A stretch of DNA of 64,000 nt from an uncultured Gammaproteobacteria bacterium (lineage in GTDB: Bacteria > Pseudomonadota > Gammaproteobacteria > HK1): the NCBI GenBank assembly GCA_947258715.1, contig CAMYJH010000023.1, positions 1 through 64,000 on the forward strand. Direction: 5' to 3'. How positions within the stretch are numbered: position 1 is the stretch's first letter; each line of letters starts with the position of its first letter. The translations under genes and the position numbers were made by a program. Positions 44,206-53,462 of this stretch are shown piece after piece. The notes under the pieces were generated by a model. It searched no databases, was not told where the DNA came from, and saw nothing but the letters and a program-made list of their open reading frames with translations.

Positions 44206-44871
44206 ATGGGCCAGCGCATCAGTCTCGAAGCTTCAGACGGCCATCGGCTCGCCGCCTACCGAACGGATCCGGAGGGCCCTCCCCGCGGCGGTATCGTCAT
44301 TATCCAGGAGGTCTTCGGCCTCAACGACCACATTCGGGGCGTTTGCGACGGCTACGCTGAGGACGGCTATGCGGTCGTCGCGCCGGCGTTGTTCGACCGC
44401 GTGGAAGAAGGCGTCGAGCTCGGCTATCAGGGGGGCGACCTCAGCCGCGGCCGCGAGCTGCGGGGCGCTTTGGGGTGGGACGAGCCCTTGCTCGACATCC
44501 AGGCGGCCGTGGAGTCGCTCAAGGGTGCCGGCAAGGTCGGCGTCATCGGTTACTGCTGGGGCGGATCGCTCGCCTGGCTTTGCGCCACGCGCCTCGGCGT
44601 CGACGCGGCGGTGTGTTATTACGGCGGTCAGATCGCGGACTTCGTCGACGAAACACCGCGGTGTCCGGTGATGCTGCATTTCGGAGAAACGGACGCTTTC
44701 ATCCCCAACGAAAAAGTGGAACTGGTGCGCGAAATGCACGCCAGTGTCCCCTTGTTCACCTATCCCGCGGGGCACGGATTCAACTGTGAGTCACGGGCGG
44801 ACTATCACCCGCAAAGCGCAAAGTTGGCGCGTTCGCGCAGTCTGGAATTTCTTTCGCAGCACCTCGGCTGA
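44206..44871 (+). CDS. dienelactone hydrolase family protein
   Basis: A 221-residue alpha/beta hydrolase. GYCWGGSLAW supplies the Cys nucleophile, ETDAFIP the Asp and AGHGFNCESRADY the His, the dienelactone hydrolase triad. IVIIQEVFGLNDHIR near the N-terminus is the family hallmark. It probably cleaves a lactone or ester in the cytoplasm; without other aromatic-degradation genes nearby the substrate is open. ATG 44206 is supported by AAGGAGAAG 8 bp upstream. It is convergent with the PAS-GGDEF-EAL gene, with 23 bp between the stops. Confidence 0.87.
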   Translation: MGQRISLEASDGHRLAAYRTDPEGPPRGGIVIIQEVFGLNDHIRGVCDGYAEDGYAVVAPALFDRVEEGVELGYQGGDLSRGRELRGALGWDEPLLDIQAAVESLKGAGKVGVIGYCWGGSLAWLCATRLGVDAAVCYYGGQIADFVDETPRCPVMLHFGETDAFIPNEKVELVREMHASVPLFTYPAGHGFNCESRADYHPQSAKLARSRSLEFLSQHLG

Positions 44872-44894
44872 AGTAGCAAAAAACAGCGCCCGAA

Positions 44895-47882
44895 CTATTT
44901 TTCGAGGTCGATGGGAACGGGAGCGCCGATGAAGTAGCCCTGAGCGTAATCGATGCCAATGTCTTTCACCTTTTCCAGCACTTCTTCCGTCTCCACGTAT
45001 TCGGCAATGATGTCCTTTCCCATGACTTTGCCCACGTCGGCGATGGAGCGGACCATGGCGAAGTCGATGGGATCGGTGGCGATGTCCTTGACGAAGGTGC
45101 CATCGATCTTGAGGTAATTCACGGGCAGATTCTTGAGATAGGCGAAAGACGACAGCCCGCTGCCGAAATCGTCCAGGGCAAAGCGGCAGCCCAAATCTTT
45201 TACCGTGCGCATGAATTGAGCCGCGCTGTTCAAGTTGGCAATGGCCGAGGTCTCCGTGATCTCGAAGCACACCGAGTCGCGCTCGACCTCTGCTATCTGC
45301 AGAAGATTTACCAGATACTCGAGGAAACCCGCGTCGCCCAGTGACTGGGCTGACAGGTTAATCGAGCAAAGCTCGATTTCCTTGCCCGCCTTCGCCGCCT
45401 GGGTCATCCAGCGCAGAGCCGCGTTCACTACCCAGCGGTCCAGTCTGGTGGCGAGGTTGTAACGCTCCGCCGAAGCCAGGAATGAAGTGGGGGTAATAAA
45501 GCCGCCGTCTTCGTCCTCGATACGCAACAGGATCTCGAAGTGTTCGCACTTCTCGATGTCGATGGGCGGATTGAACTCTTCCTTGACCGAAACGATGGGC
45601 TGGAGAAACAAGGTCAGTCGATCCAAATCCAGCGCCTCGTGCAGGCGCGCCACCCACTGCATTTCGCCGCGGCGCCGGGTGAGGGCGGCGTCATCCGGTC
45701 TATAGATGTGGACGCGGTTCCTCCCCTGTTCCTTAGCCACGTAACAGGCACCGTCGGCGGCGCGCAGCACATCGGTGACGCTGCCGCCCACCTCGCCGAT
45801 GGGAACCACTCCAATGCTCGCGCCGATGCGGAAAGTCCGCTGCTCCCAGGCAAACTGGTAATCCTCGATGGCGCTGCGCACGGCGTCGGCGATGCGGGTG
45901 GCCTGATCCACGGGGCAGTGCTCCATCAAGATACCGAACTCGTCGCCACCCAAACGGGCCACGGTGTCGCGCTTTCGAACCTGGCGCCCGAGCATAGCGC
46001 CAAGCTGGCGCAGCAGCTCGTCGCCGGCAACGTGGCCGCAGGTGTCGTTGATCACTTTGAACTGATCCAGGTCCAGATAGCAAAGCGCGTGCTCGGCCGA
46101 AGTGCTGCCGTCGGGATGGAGGATCCGCGCCAGGCGGCGCTCCAGCTCGTGGCGATTTACCAGACCGGTGAGGGAATCGTGAGTCGCCTGGTAGGCCATC
46201 TGCTCTTCCAGGCGTTTCGCTTCGGTGATGTCGCGGCCGGATCCCCGGTAACCGAGAAAAGCGCCGCTCGGCCCATGCACCGGTTTGCCGGAAAAACGGA
46301 GAATTCGGATTTCTCCGTCCGGGCGCGCAGCCTTGAACTCGATCTCATAGGGGCGGTGCGCCTCCAGATCCGCAAAGTGCTGCTCCAGCTTCTCAGGATC
46401 CTCCAGCAGCGTGCTGCTTAATACTTCCCTGCGCGTCTTGCCGATGATTTCTTCGGGCTGGAAACCAGTGAGCTGCGTGTGACGCTCGGATACGTAGGTG
46501 AAGCGCAACTCGGCGTCGGTTTCGAAAAACCAGTCGGCGGCAGTCTCGGCGAAATCTTTGAAGCGCTGCTCGCTTTCCTGTAGCGCGTTCTCGCGCCGTT
46601 TGATGTCGGTGATATCGCTTTCCAGCAGAATCGTTCCGCCGTCGCTGGTACGTTCCTCGCGCACCAGATACCAGACATCGTCAGGCTTGCGCACCTCGAA
46701 CGGCCCCTTGGGCGAGTGGTGCCGGGCTATTCGGTCTCCGAGCCAAACCTCCTCGCGGTCGACGGCATCTATGATGGTTTTGTACTCGAGGTTTACCCGC
46801 ATCAGCTCGTCGAAAGTCATGCCGGGCTGGATCTTTGCCGCCACCCGTCGACCCTGCATCGCCTTATAGGTGTCGTTGCAGACCACCAGCCTGTCGCCGG
46901 CATCGAACAGCGCGTAGCCGTCCGACACGTGCTCCAGCGCTTCGAGGAAGCGCTGCTCCGCGGTGCGCGCCCTGTTTTCCCGCTCCACCTCCTCGGTGAC
47001 GTCGATTCCGGTGCCGCGGTAGCCCGTGAATTTGCCCGCGCCGTCGAACACCGGAATGCCGTTTATCCGAAACCAGCGACCGCCGCTGTCGTAGTCGCCG
47101 GTCCAATACGTGAAGTCACGCAGGGGACGGCGGTGGCGCAGGTCTTCCAGATGCTTGATCCAGGTGTTCTTGTCCGGCTGACGCGGCGCAATTTCGAAAC
47201 GCCTTTTGCCCAGGAAGCAGCTTCGATCCATGCCGGTAATGGATTCGAAGCGATCGGAAAGATAGGTGAAACGGTACTCGCTGTCCGTTTCCCAGAACCA
47301 GTCGCTGGCGGCTTCCGAGAAGTCGGTCAGGCGTTCTTCGCTTTCCCGCAGCACATGCTCCGCGCGCTTGACCTCGGTGATGTCGAATACCGAAGTCTGG
47401 ATCGCCGGCTCCCCGTCCCAGTTGACGACTCGCACCATGCTTTGAAGCGTAATCACCGACCCATCCTTGCGCAGCGCATCGTATTCGTAGGAATCTGGCG
47501 CGGGTTTGCCGCTCATTCGATCGTCTCGGATCTTTCGCAGCCGCTCGATTTCGTAAGGCGCGAAAAGGCCCTCCATCGTACCTAGATCCAGCAGTTCGTC
47601 TGCCGAATCGTAGCCGTGGATCCGGGCGTAGGACTCGTTGATGAAAAGCGGATTCCAGTCGCGGTGTACGAGGATGCCCTGAATCGAGCCCTCAACGAGG
47701 TTACGGAAACGCCGCTCGCTTTCCTTGAGCGCTTTCTCCAACTCGATCCGCCCGGCCAGCTCGGTTTCGAGCCGGTGAACGGTACGCCGCAGCTGTTTGA
47801 CGGAATCCGGTGCTTTTTCCGACTCGGTCTTGGATGCTGCGGACGAGTCGGCGGATCGATTTGTAAATTCTCGAGGCATCAT
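44895..47882 (-). CDS. PAS-GGDEF-EAL cyclic-di-GMP signalling protein
   Basis: About 995 residues, soluble. Four PAS-type modules lie in the first 560 residues, each ending near a DITE/DVTE/DITD motif (FDITEVKRAE, IDVTEEVERE, SDITDIKRRE, RDITEAKRLE). The GGDEF domain has an intact RLGGDEFGIL near residue 670. The EAL domain has EILLRIEDEDG, NLSAQSL, ETSAIANL, DDFGSGLSSFAYL, LKIDGTFVKD and QGYFIG, i.e. the metal- and substrate-binding residues, although the classical E-A-L is EIL. Both synthesis and breakdown of cyclic di-GMP are possible; which dominates cannot be told. A longer GTG start at 47933 is in frame. Confidence 0.9.
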   Translation of the reverse strand: MMPREFTNRSADSSAASKTESEKAPDSVKQLRRTVHRLETELAGRIELEKALKESERRFRNLVEGSIQGILVHRDWNPLFINESYARIHGYDSADELLDLGTMEGLFAPYEIERLRKIRDDRMSGKPAPDSYEYDALRKDGSVITLQSMVRVVNWDGEPAIQTSVFDITEVKRAEHVLRESEERLTDFSEAASDWFWETDSEYRFTYLSDRFESITGMDRSCFLGKRRFEIAPRQPDKNTWIKHLEDLRHRRPLRDFTYWTGDYDSGGRWFRINGIPVFDGAGKFTGYRGTGIDVTEEVERENRARTAEQRFLEALEHVSDGYALFDAGDRLVVCNDTYKAMQGRRVAAKIQPGMTFDELMRVNLEYKTIIDAVDREEVWLGDRIARHHSPKGPFEVRKPDDVWYLVREERTSDGGTILLESDITDIKRRENALQESEQRFKDFAETAADWFFETDAELRFTYVSERHTQLTGFQPEEIIGKTRREVLSSTLLEDPEKLEQHFADLEAHRPYEIEFKAARPDGEIRILRFSGKPVHGPSGAFLGYRGSGRDITEAKRLEEQMAYQATHDSLTGLVNRHELERRLARILHPDGSTSAEHALCYLDLDQFKVINDTCGHVAGDELLRQLGAMLGRQVRKRDTVARLGGDEFGILMEHCPVDQATRIADAVRSAIEDYQFAWEQRTFRIGASIGVVPIGEVGGSVTDVLRAADGACYVAKEQGRNRVHIYRPDDAALTRRRGEMQWVARLHEALDLDRLTLFLQPIVSVKEEFNPPIDIEKCEHFEILLRIEDEDGGFITPTSFLASAERYNLATRLDRWVVNAALRWMTQAAKAGKEIELCSINLSAQSLGDAGFLEYLVNLLQIAEVERDSVCFEITETSAIANLNSAAQFMRTVKDLGCRFALDDFGSGLSSFAYLKNLPVNYLKIDGTFVKDIATDPIDFAMVRSIADVGKVMGKDIIAEYVETEEVLEKVKDIGIDYAQGYFIGAPVPIDLEK

Positions 47883-48099
47883 TTTACATAGCGCGGCTAG
47901 ATTCGATTCCGTATTCGCAATCGACGCACGCACGCCCGTAATGGATGGGTCGGCAAGGCAAGTGCAATACCAGGGAGGAATGGCGTTCCCTGCTGGCCCT
48001 GTAGTCGTATTACACGCTACCTGCGCGTTCGAGCCTTAGCACTAATTATCGGACAAAAATAGGAGAATTGATTCGTCGAGGCCGGGCCTCGATTTCTTT

Positions 48100-48660
48100 T
48101 CAGGCCGGTTCCGCATCGACGAGGTAACGCAACGCGCTGCCCGGACGCACAGCATCAAAGGGATAGCAGGTGATCAGCGTGAGACCGTCGGTGGGCGAAT
48201 AGAGCAAGTCTCCGTTTTGTGCCCGGGTATCGGCAATACGCGCACCGACGACGCGGTAACGGCGCTCGCTGCCGTCGGGTAACTGAAGGAACAACAACTC
48301 GCCCGAGACGACGTTTTGGAGGAAGCGGAAGTGGGTGTCCCGGTGGCCGCTGATCACGACGCGGCCGCGCATGCCCGCCGGCGCCGATCCTTTCAGCCGC
48401 CCCGGGGCAAAAGCGAGCACGTTGCCGCTCTCGCCATCGAGCACGATCTGGTCGATGCTGAGCGCGGGAACCTTGAGTCGGGCAACAGGCCAGGTGTCGG
48501 CCCATGCCCAGGGCCTGGATTCCTTGTTTCCATCCAGGCTTCTATCCCAGGCGTGTTCCAACAGCACCTGGGCCAGAGCGGCCTTGGCGTGAATGTAGAC
48601 ACCCTGGCCGAACTGCAGCAGACCCGCCGCCATCACGCCGGCGGTCAGGACGGTTTTCAA
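48100..48660 (-). CDS. class GN sortase
   Basis: About 186 residues. An N-terminal membrane anchor (VLTAGVMAAGLLQFG) precedes a sortase domain with SGHRDTHFRFL (catalytic His), TLITCYPFD (nucleophilic Cys) and GSALRYLV (Arg). This class occurs in Gram-negative bacteria next to one dedicated target. No ATG fits the upstream end; a TTG at 48660 overlaps the TGA of the target gene (TTGA) and gives a full anchor, whereas an inner GTG-ATG at about 48636 would cut it. It covalently attaches or cleaves the VIT/vWA protein encoded next door. Confidence 0.88.
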   Translation of the reverse strand: MKTVLTAGVMAAGLLQFGQGVYIHAKAALAQVLLEHAWDRSLDGNKESRPWAWADTWPVARLKVPALSIDQIVLDGESGNVLAFAPGRLKGSAPAGMRGRVVISGHRDTHFRFLQNVVSGELLFLQLPDGSERRYRVVGARIADTRAQNGDLLYSPTDGLTLITCYPFDAVRPGSALRYLVDAEPA

Positions 48661-50756
48661 GCGCAGCGTGGCCACCGCAGTCGGCCGCCGGCGCCCATGA
48701 GCAATCCGAGCATGATTAAACACGTCCCGGCAAGAAGACGAATGGAGGCCGGTGTAGCGGTTCCCGGCGCCGGACCGAAAACTTTTTCGTATTCCCACCC
48801 GGCCGGCAGATTGACGGTCACCGCGTGGGTCACCGCGTCCATGTTGTCGGGCCTCGCCGGGGTCACATCCACCGCCACCAGGCTGGTGTACCTGCTGACC
48901 AAATGGTGTTCGAGTGCCACGTCGATCACCGCCTGCCGGATAACGGCAGGATCAGCACCGCGGGTGGCACCCTGCATCAGGCTCGCAATCTTGTTGCGCG
49001 CGAACAGGACGCCAACGCCGCTTTGCTCGTTGCCGCCCTCAAGCGGGATCCGGACGCGCCAGGTTTCTCTGGCGCGAGTGCCTTGGATTTGCACTTCCCG
49101 GTACAGGCGCGGGAGGCGGGCAGTAACGACCAGCGGTTCACCGGCGTAAAGATCCGGCAGTCGTGCGGGAAACACTTCCACGCTGCCGGAGGCTTCCGGC
49201 CATCGGATCTCGATGTCCTGCATCACCGGCGACTCGAGCTTTTGAAACAGAGTTTCCATCTTCTCGCCGACGTCGCTCACCGAGCCAATGTAGGTAAAGG
49301 CGCCGCGGCCGAAGCTCGCGGCCCTGCGCATGAAGTGCGCGTTGGGCGCAGAGCCGATCCCGACAGTGAACAGTCGGGCGGCGCCGAGTCTTTTATGAAT
49401 GAGCTTGAACAGCGCGTCCTCATTACCCACCGCGCCGTCGGTGAGGAACACTACCTGGCGCACGCCGCGTGTTTCGGGGTCGTGCTTGAGGGCCGCTTCG
49501 AGGGCGGAGCGCATCTCGGTGCCGCCGCCGGCGTCGAGCGCAGCCACCCAACGCAGCGCTTGCTCCCTGGACAGACGACTGGCGGGGCGGGGCGCCGGGT
49601 AGAACAGTCGGGTTTTCGAGTTGAACTCGATGAGGTTGAAGCGATCGCCGTCACGCAGGCGCTCGATTGCGAACTTGAGTGCACGCTTTGCCTGGCGGAT
49701 GGACGCCCCGCCCATTGAGCCGGAAGTATCGATGACGAAAATGACCTCGCGCCGGAGCAACGCCCGTGACGGCGGCGTTTCCGGCGGCATGACCATGAGC
49801 ATGGCGTAGGTCTCGCCGCCAACCGCTTCGGTGAATAGCGCCGCCCGGGGTGCGTTACCGATCTGCGGCTTCCAGGCGAGCACGAAATCGCGGTCCGCTG
49901 GTTGGCTTCCGTTGACGAAGCGAATATTTGTGCTTCCCGCGCCGCTGTCTTCGACCGTGATGGCGTGGCTCGGACTTTCTACGCGGGCCAGCGGAATTCC
50001 CGCATCCAGGTCGACCATAAGCGTGACCGGATTGGTCGCGCCTTGGCTGGGGTGAAGCACGGGCGGAGTGATGCGCGATGCGTCGGCCACCTGGTTGGTG
50101 TCGGCGGACCAGCCGGTGCTCCGAAAACCGGATAACAACTCCTGGTGCAGGACCGGTTGCCCCGGGATATAGCGGGGTGCCACCACCATGGGAAAACGCA
50201 GACTGAATTCGCCGTTCAAATATCTCAGCGACTGCTGGTACTCGATCTCTATGCTGATGGCGTCGTTGGGACCGATATTTGCCACCGAGCTGGTAAAGAT
50301 GTTGGGCCGCTCCTGCTCAACGAGGGCGGCGCGCTGGCCGCTTTGCTTGGCCTCGTCGTAAACTCGCTTCGCCTCCTCACGTTCTTTGATCCGACCCTCC
50401 ACCACGCGCTCGCCGATGCGCATGCGCATCCGATCCACGGCGGCAGTTTCTGGGAGGGGAAAAACGTAGATCCCCTCGGTCCACGTATTGCCGGGATTCT
50501 CGAATCGCTGGCTGACCCGGACCCTAGCGATCATGCCGCTGATCCGCATCCGCACCTCCGTGGCCACCGTGGGGGCCGGCATGTAACTGCCGGCTTGCGG
50601 CGTTCGCAGCAAGAGGCTGCCGGACCCGACGTCGCCCGGGCGCACCGTTTCTGCCGTGGACGGCCCGCCTTCGAATGTGGTCTGGAGTTCGCTCTGCGCG
50701 CTGGCGATCTGCGCAATGAGCGTAAGAACTGCGAATATCGGGAAAATAGTTCTCAT
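48657..50756 (-). CDS. sortase target protein with VIT and von Willebrand A domains
   Basis: A 699-residue exported protein of the marine proteobacterial sortase target family. Signal peptide IFAVLTLIAQIASA; VIT domain about residues 50-190 (VRVSQRFENPGNTWTEGIYVFPLP, ERPNIFTSSVANIGP); vWA domain with FVIDTSGSMGGASI as the metal-ion site. The C-terminus holds GPAPGTATPAS, a hydrophobic helix and RLRWPR, the layout of a sortase signal, though the core is not a clean LPxTG. The class GN sortase gene overlaps its stop. Function in adhesion or protein-protein contact is inferred from the vWA domain. Confidence 0.9.
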   Translation of the reverse strand: MRTIFPIFAVLTLIAQIASAQSELQTTFEGGPSTAETVRPGDVGSGSLLLRTPQAGSYMPAPTVATEVRMRISGMIARVRVSQRFENPGNTWTEGIYVFPLPETAAVDRMRMRIGERVVEGRIKEREEAKRVYDEAKQSGQRAALVEQERPNIFTSSVANIGPNDAISIEIEYQQSLRYLNGEFSLRFPMVVAPRYIPGQPVLHQELLSGFRSTGWSADTNQVADASRITPPVLHPSQGATNPVTLMVDLDAGIPLARVESPSHAITVEDSGAGSTNIRFVNGSQPADRDFVLAWKPQIGNAPRAALFTEAVGGETYAMLMVMPPETPPSRALLRREVIFVIDTSGSMGGASIRQAKRALKFAIERLRDGDRFNLIEFNSKTRLFYPAPRPASRLSREQALRWVAALDAGGGTEMRSALEAALKHDPETRGVRQVVFLTDGAVGNEDALFKLIHKRLGAARLFTVGIGSAPNAHFMRRAASFGRGAFTYIGSVSDVGEKMETLFQKLESPVMQDIEIRWPEASGSVEVFPARLPDLYAGEPLVVTARLPRLYREVQIQGTRARETWRVRIPLEGGNEQSGVGVLFARNKIASLMQGATRGADPAVIRQAVIDVALEHHLVSRYTSLVAVDVTPARPDNMDAVTHAVTVNLPAGWEYEKVFGPAPGTATPASIRLLAGTCLIMLGLLMGAGGRLRWPRCA

Positions 50757-50934
50757 GACTTCGTCCCCGGTAAATCAGGCGAGCGCCGGCTCGCCAGCGG
50801 TTTTTTGTCTTCTGCCCGAATTTCAGCGCCTGGCGGTGGCGTCAATCGCGCCTAAGCGGGGACGAAAGGCGGATCAAAAATGGCGATAATGTACCGGCTG
50901 AGATCCAGCGCGTCGGATTAAGGAGAACCTATAA

Positions 50935-51993
50935 ATGAGCAGCTACCGCATCGCCGTCATTCCCGGAGACGGCATTGGCAAAGAGGTCGTGCCGGAAGGC
51001 ATTCGCGCGCTCGAAGCAGTCGGAGGTCAATTCGGAATCGAATTCACCTTTGACGAATTTTCCTGGAGCTGTGAGCAATATAAAAACACCGGGCGCATGA
51101 TGGACGAGGACGGGCTGGCCCAGATTTGCGCCCACGACAGCATTTTCTTGGGCGCCGTGGGTTTCCCCGGCGTGCCGGACCACGTTTCCCTGTGGGGTCT
51201 GCTGATCCCTATCCGCCGCGAGTTTCATCAATACGTTGCGTTGAGGCCGGTGCGTTTGCTCAAAGGTATCGAGTCGCCGCTCAGAAACCGCAGCGAAAAA
51301 GACATCGACTTCATGGTGGTGCGGGAAAACAACGAGGGCGAGTACTCGGAGATCGGCGGACGCTTGTATCGAGACACCGAGGCCGAGATGGCGGTTCAGG
51401 AAAATATCTTCACCCGCCGCGGTATCGACCGGGTGATGCGCTACGCTTTCGAACTGGCGCGCAAACGCGAAGCCCGGCACGTCACCTCGGCGACCAAGTC
51501 CAACGGCATCATCCACACCATGCCCTACTGGGACGAGCGCTTCAAAGCGATGGCCTCCGAATATCCCGACATCAGAACTGACCAGTTCCACATCGACATC
51601 CTGACGGCGAACTTCGTGCTCCATCCCGACTGGTTCGACGTGGTGGTGGGCAGCAACCTTTTCGGCGATATTCTTTCTGATCTGGGTCCTGCGGTGGCTG
51701 GCACCATAGGTATCGCGCCTTCAGCCAACATCAATCCGGAGCGCGACTACCCTTCCATGTTCGAACCGGTGCACGGATCGGCGCCGGATATCGCGGGCAA
51801 GGGCGTCGCCAACCCGATTGGTCAGATCTGGTCCGGCGCAATGATGCTCGAGCACCTGGGACACGCGGACGCGGCCAAGGCCATCGAGACGGCGATTGAG
51901 TCAGTATTGGGTAACAAATCGGTGCTGACCCCCGACATGGGCGGCAAGGCCAAGACTGAAGACTTGGGCAAGGCGATCGCGGAGGCGATTTAA
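50935..51993 (+). CDS. tartrate/D-malate dehydrogenase-type enzyme
   Basis: A 352-residue NAD-dependent decarboxylating dehydrogenase of the isocitrate/isopropylmalate fold. IAVIPGDGIGKEVVPEG is the dinucleotide-side start; VRENNEGEYSEIGG, the loop with TKSNGI and NLFGDILSDLGPAVAGTIGIAPSANI are typical. SLWGLLIPIRREFHQYVALRP resembles the tartrate dehydrogenase/D-malate dehydrogenase (TtuC/DmlA) branch. The ATG has AAGGAGAAC upstream. It is divergent from the sortase target and followed by a convergent paralogue. Confidence 0.85.
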   Translation: MSSYRIAVIPGDGIGKEVVPEGIRALEAVGGQFGIEFTFDEFSWSCEQYKNTGRMMDEDGLAQICAHDSIFLGAVGFPGVPDHVSLWGLLIPIRREFHQYVALRPVRLLKGIESPLRNRSEKDIDFMVVRENNEGEYSEIGGRLYRDTEAEMAVQENIFTRRGIDRVMRYAFELARKREARHVTSATKSNGIIHTMPYWDERFKAMASEYPDIRTDQFHIDILTANFVLHPDWFDVVVGSNLFGDILSDLGPAVAGTIGIAPSANINPERDYPSMFEPVHGSAPDIAGKGVANPIGQIWSGAMMLEHLGHADAAKAIETAIESVLGNKSVLTPDMGGKAKTEDLGKAIAEAI

Positions 51994-52173
51994 TCTGTTG
52001 AAGCGTGATGGGTAATGCGTAATACGAGTAAGTGATTGGTGATTAGTGATTCATGATTAGCACGCCCTCTGGATTTCATACCTACTGCTGACCACATGCC
52101 CTTTGGGAGCGACCCCCTGTCGGCGCAGGGAGCATGCTTGGCCGCGATTCATTAAATCAGGCGATTAATTGAA

Positions 52174-53271
52174 TTACGCATTCTCGATCAACTCGATGAC
52201 CTTCTGTCCCACCGCGCGCGTTCCGTCTGGACCGCCGAACTCGGCCGGCCGGATTGCGCCCTCGGAGTAGCCACGATGAATGGCGCTCTCCAACAGATGC
52301 GCCGCCTGATTCAACGCGTCGATGCCGTGCCGATGAGAGAGCCACTCCAACATCAACACCGCGGAGAGCAGCATTGCCGTCGGGTTGGCCAGGTCCTTGC
52401 CGGCGATGTCTGGGGCGGTACCGTGGCAGGGCTGGAACACCCCGTGCTCGTCGCCGATGTCGGCGGACGGCGCGAGACCCATGCCGCCTATCAGCCCCGC
52501 GCACAGGTCGGAAAGAATGTCGCCGAACATGTTCTCCGTGACCAACACGTCGAAGCGCCACGGCGCGCGAACCAGGTTGAGGCTGGCCGCATCCACATAC
52601 ATGCAGTCAGTTTTGATCTCGGGGTAAAGCTCCGCGCGTTGCTTGAATATTTTGCGAAAGAATGCGGTTGAAGCCAGCACATTCGCCTTGTCCACGCAGG
52701 TAACGTGTCCCGGACGACCGTCGCGCTTGCGCTGCTCGGCAAGCTTAAACGCAAACTCGACCACGCGCTCGCTGCCCTTGCGGCTGATCACCATGCGGTC
52801 CACGGCCACCGCGTCGTTTCTGACTCTTGCCTGGCCCACGTCGCTGAACAGACCCTCGGTCTGCTCGCGCACGATGACCAGATCGATTTCCGCGGCGCGG
52901 GGATCGGCCAGCGGCGTGGGGGCGCCGGCAATGGTCCTGATGGGCCGCACGCCGGCGTAGAGATCCAGCGCTAGGCGTAGATCCAGCTGCGGCTGGATCT
53001 CGGTGCCCTCGGCGGTGCGCACCTCAGGCAGCCCCATGGCGCCAAAAAGGACCGCATCGGCGCGGCGGGCAACCTCCAGGGTTTCCTGCGGAAGCGCCGT
53101 GCCCGTATCACGGTAATACCCGGCGCCCGCGGGCATACTCACCACATCAAGTTTGACCGCAGCGGTACGTCTGCAAAGCATGTCGAGAACTTCAAGACAC
53201 ACGCTCATGATCTCGATACCGATTCCGTCGCCGGCCAGCACCGCGATCTGAAGCTCGTTACCGTTGTTCAT
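52174..53271 (-). CDS. isocitrate/isopropylmalate dehydrogenase family protein
   Basis: A 365-residue enzyme of the same superfamily as the gene at 50935 but distinct from it: IAVLAGDGIGIEIMSVCLEV, GAMGLPEVRTAEGTEIQPQLDLR, VIVREQTEGLFSDVG, NMFGDILSDLCAGLIGGMGLAPSADIG and CHGTAPDIAGKDLANPTA. The motif LRLALDLYAGVRPIR differs from authentic LeuB, and no leu genes are nearby, so it probably oxidises another 3-substituted malate. It is convergent with the tartrate dehydrogenase-type gene. The 180 bp between them holds an A/T-rich degenerate tandem (GTGATTGGTGATTAGTGATT). Confidence 0.85.
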   Translation of the reverse strand: MNNGNELQIAVLAGDGIGIEIMSVCLEVLDMLCRRTAAVKLDVVSMPAGAGYYRDTGTALPQETLEVARRADAVLFGAMGLPEVRTAEGTEIQPQLDLRLALDLYAGVRPIRTIAGAPTPLADPRAAEIDLVIVREQTEGLFSDVGQARVRNDAVAVDRMVISRKGSERVVEFAFKLAEQRKRDGRPGHVTCVDKANVLASTAFFRKIFKQRAELYPEIKTDCMYVDAASLNLVRAPWRFDVLVTENMFGDILSDLCAGLIGGMGLAPSADIGDEHGVFQPCHGTAPDIAGKDLANPTAMLLSAVLMLEWLSHRHGIDALNQAAHLLESAIHRGYSEGAIRPAEFGGPDGTRAVGQKVIELIENA

Positions 53272-53462
53272 GCAAGAAACGTTGGTCGATAGACGAAGAG
53301 GAACTATAACCGGGACGGTTGAGGCTTGCGCGCCTGTAACTTCCCGTCAGAGATTGCTTGAGGACCGATGATGCGCGCGCTTTCGCGAAAGTGGCTTAAA
53401 TCTACTTCCCCGGACATAAAGCAGATAGACTGCGCGGCTTTCTACGACGCCGATATTTACCC

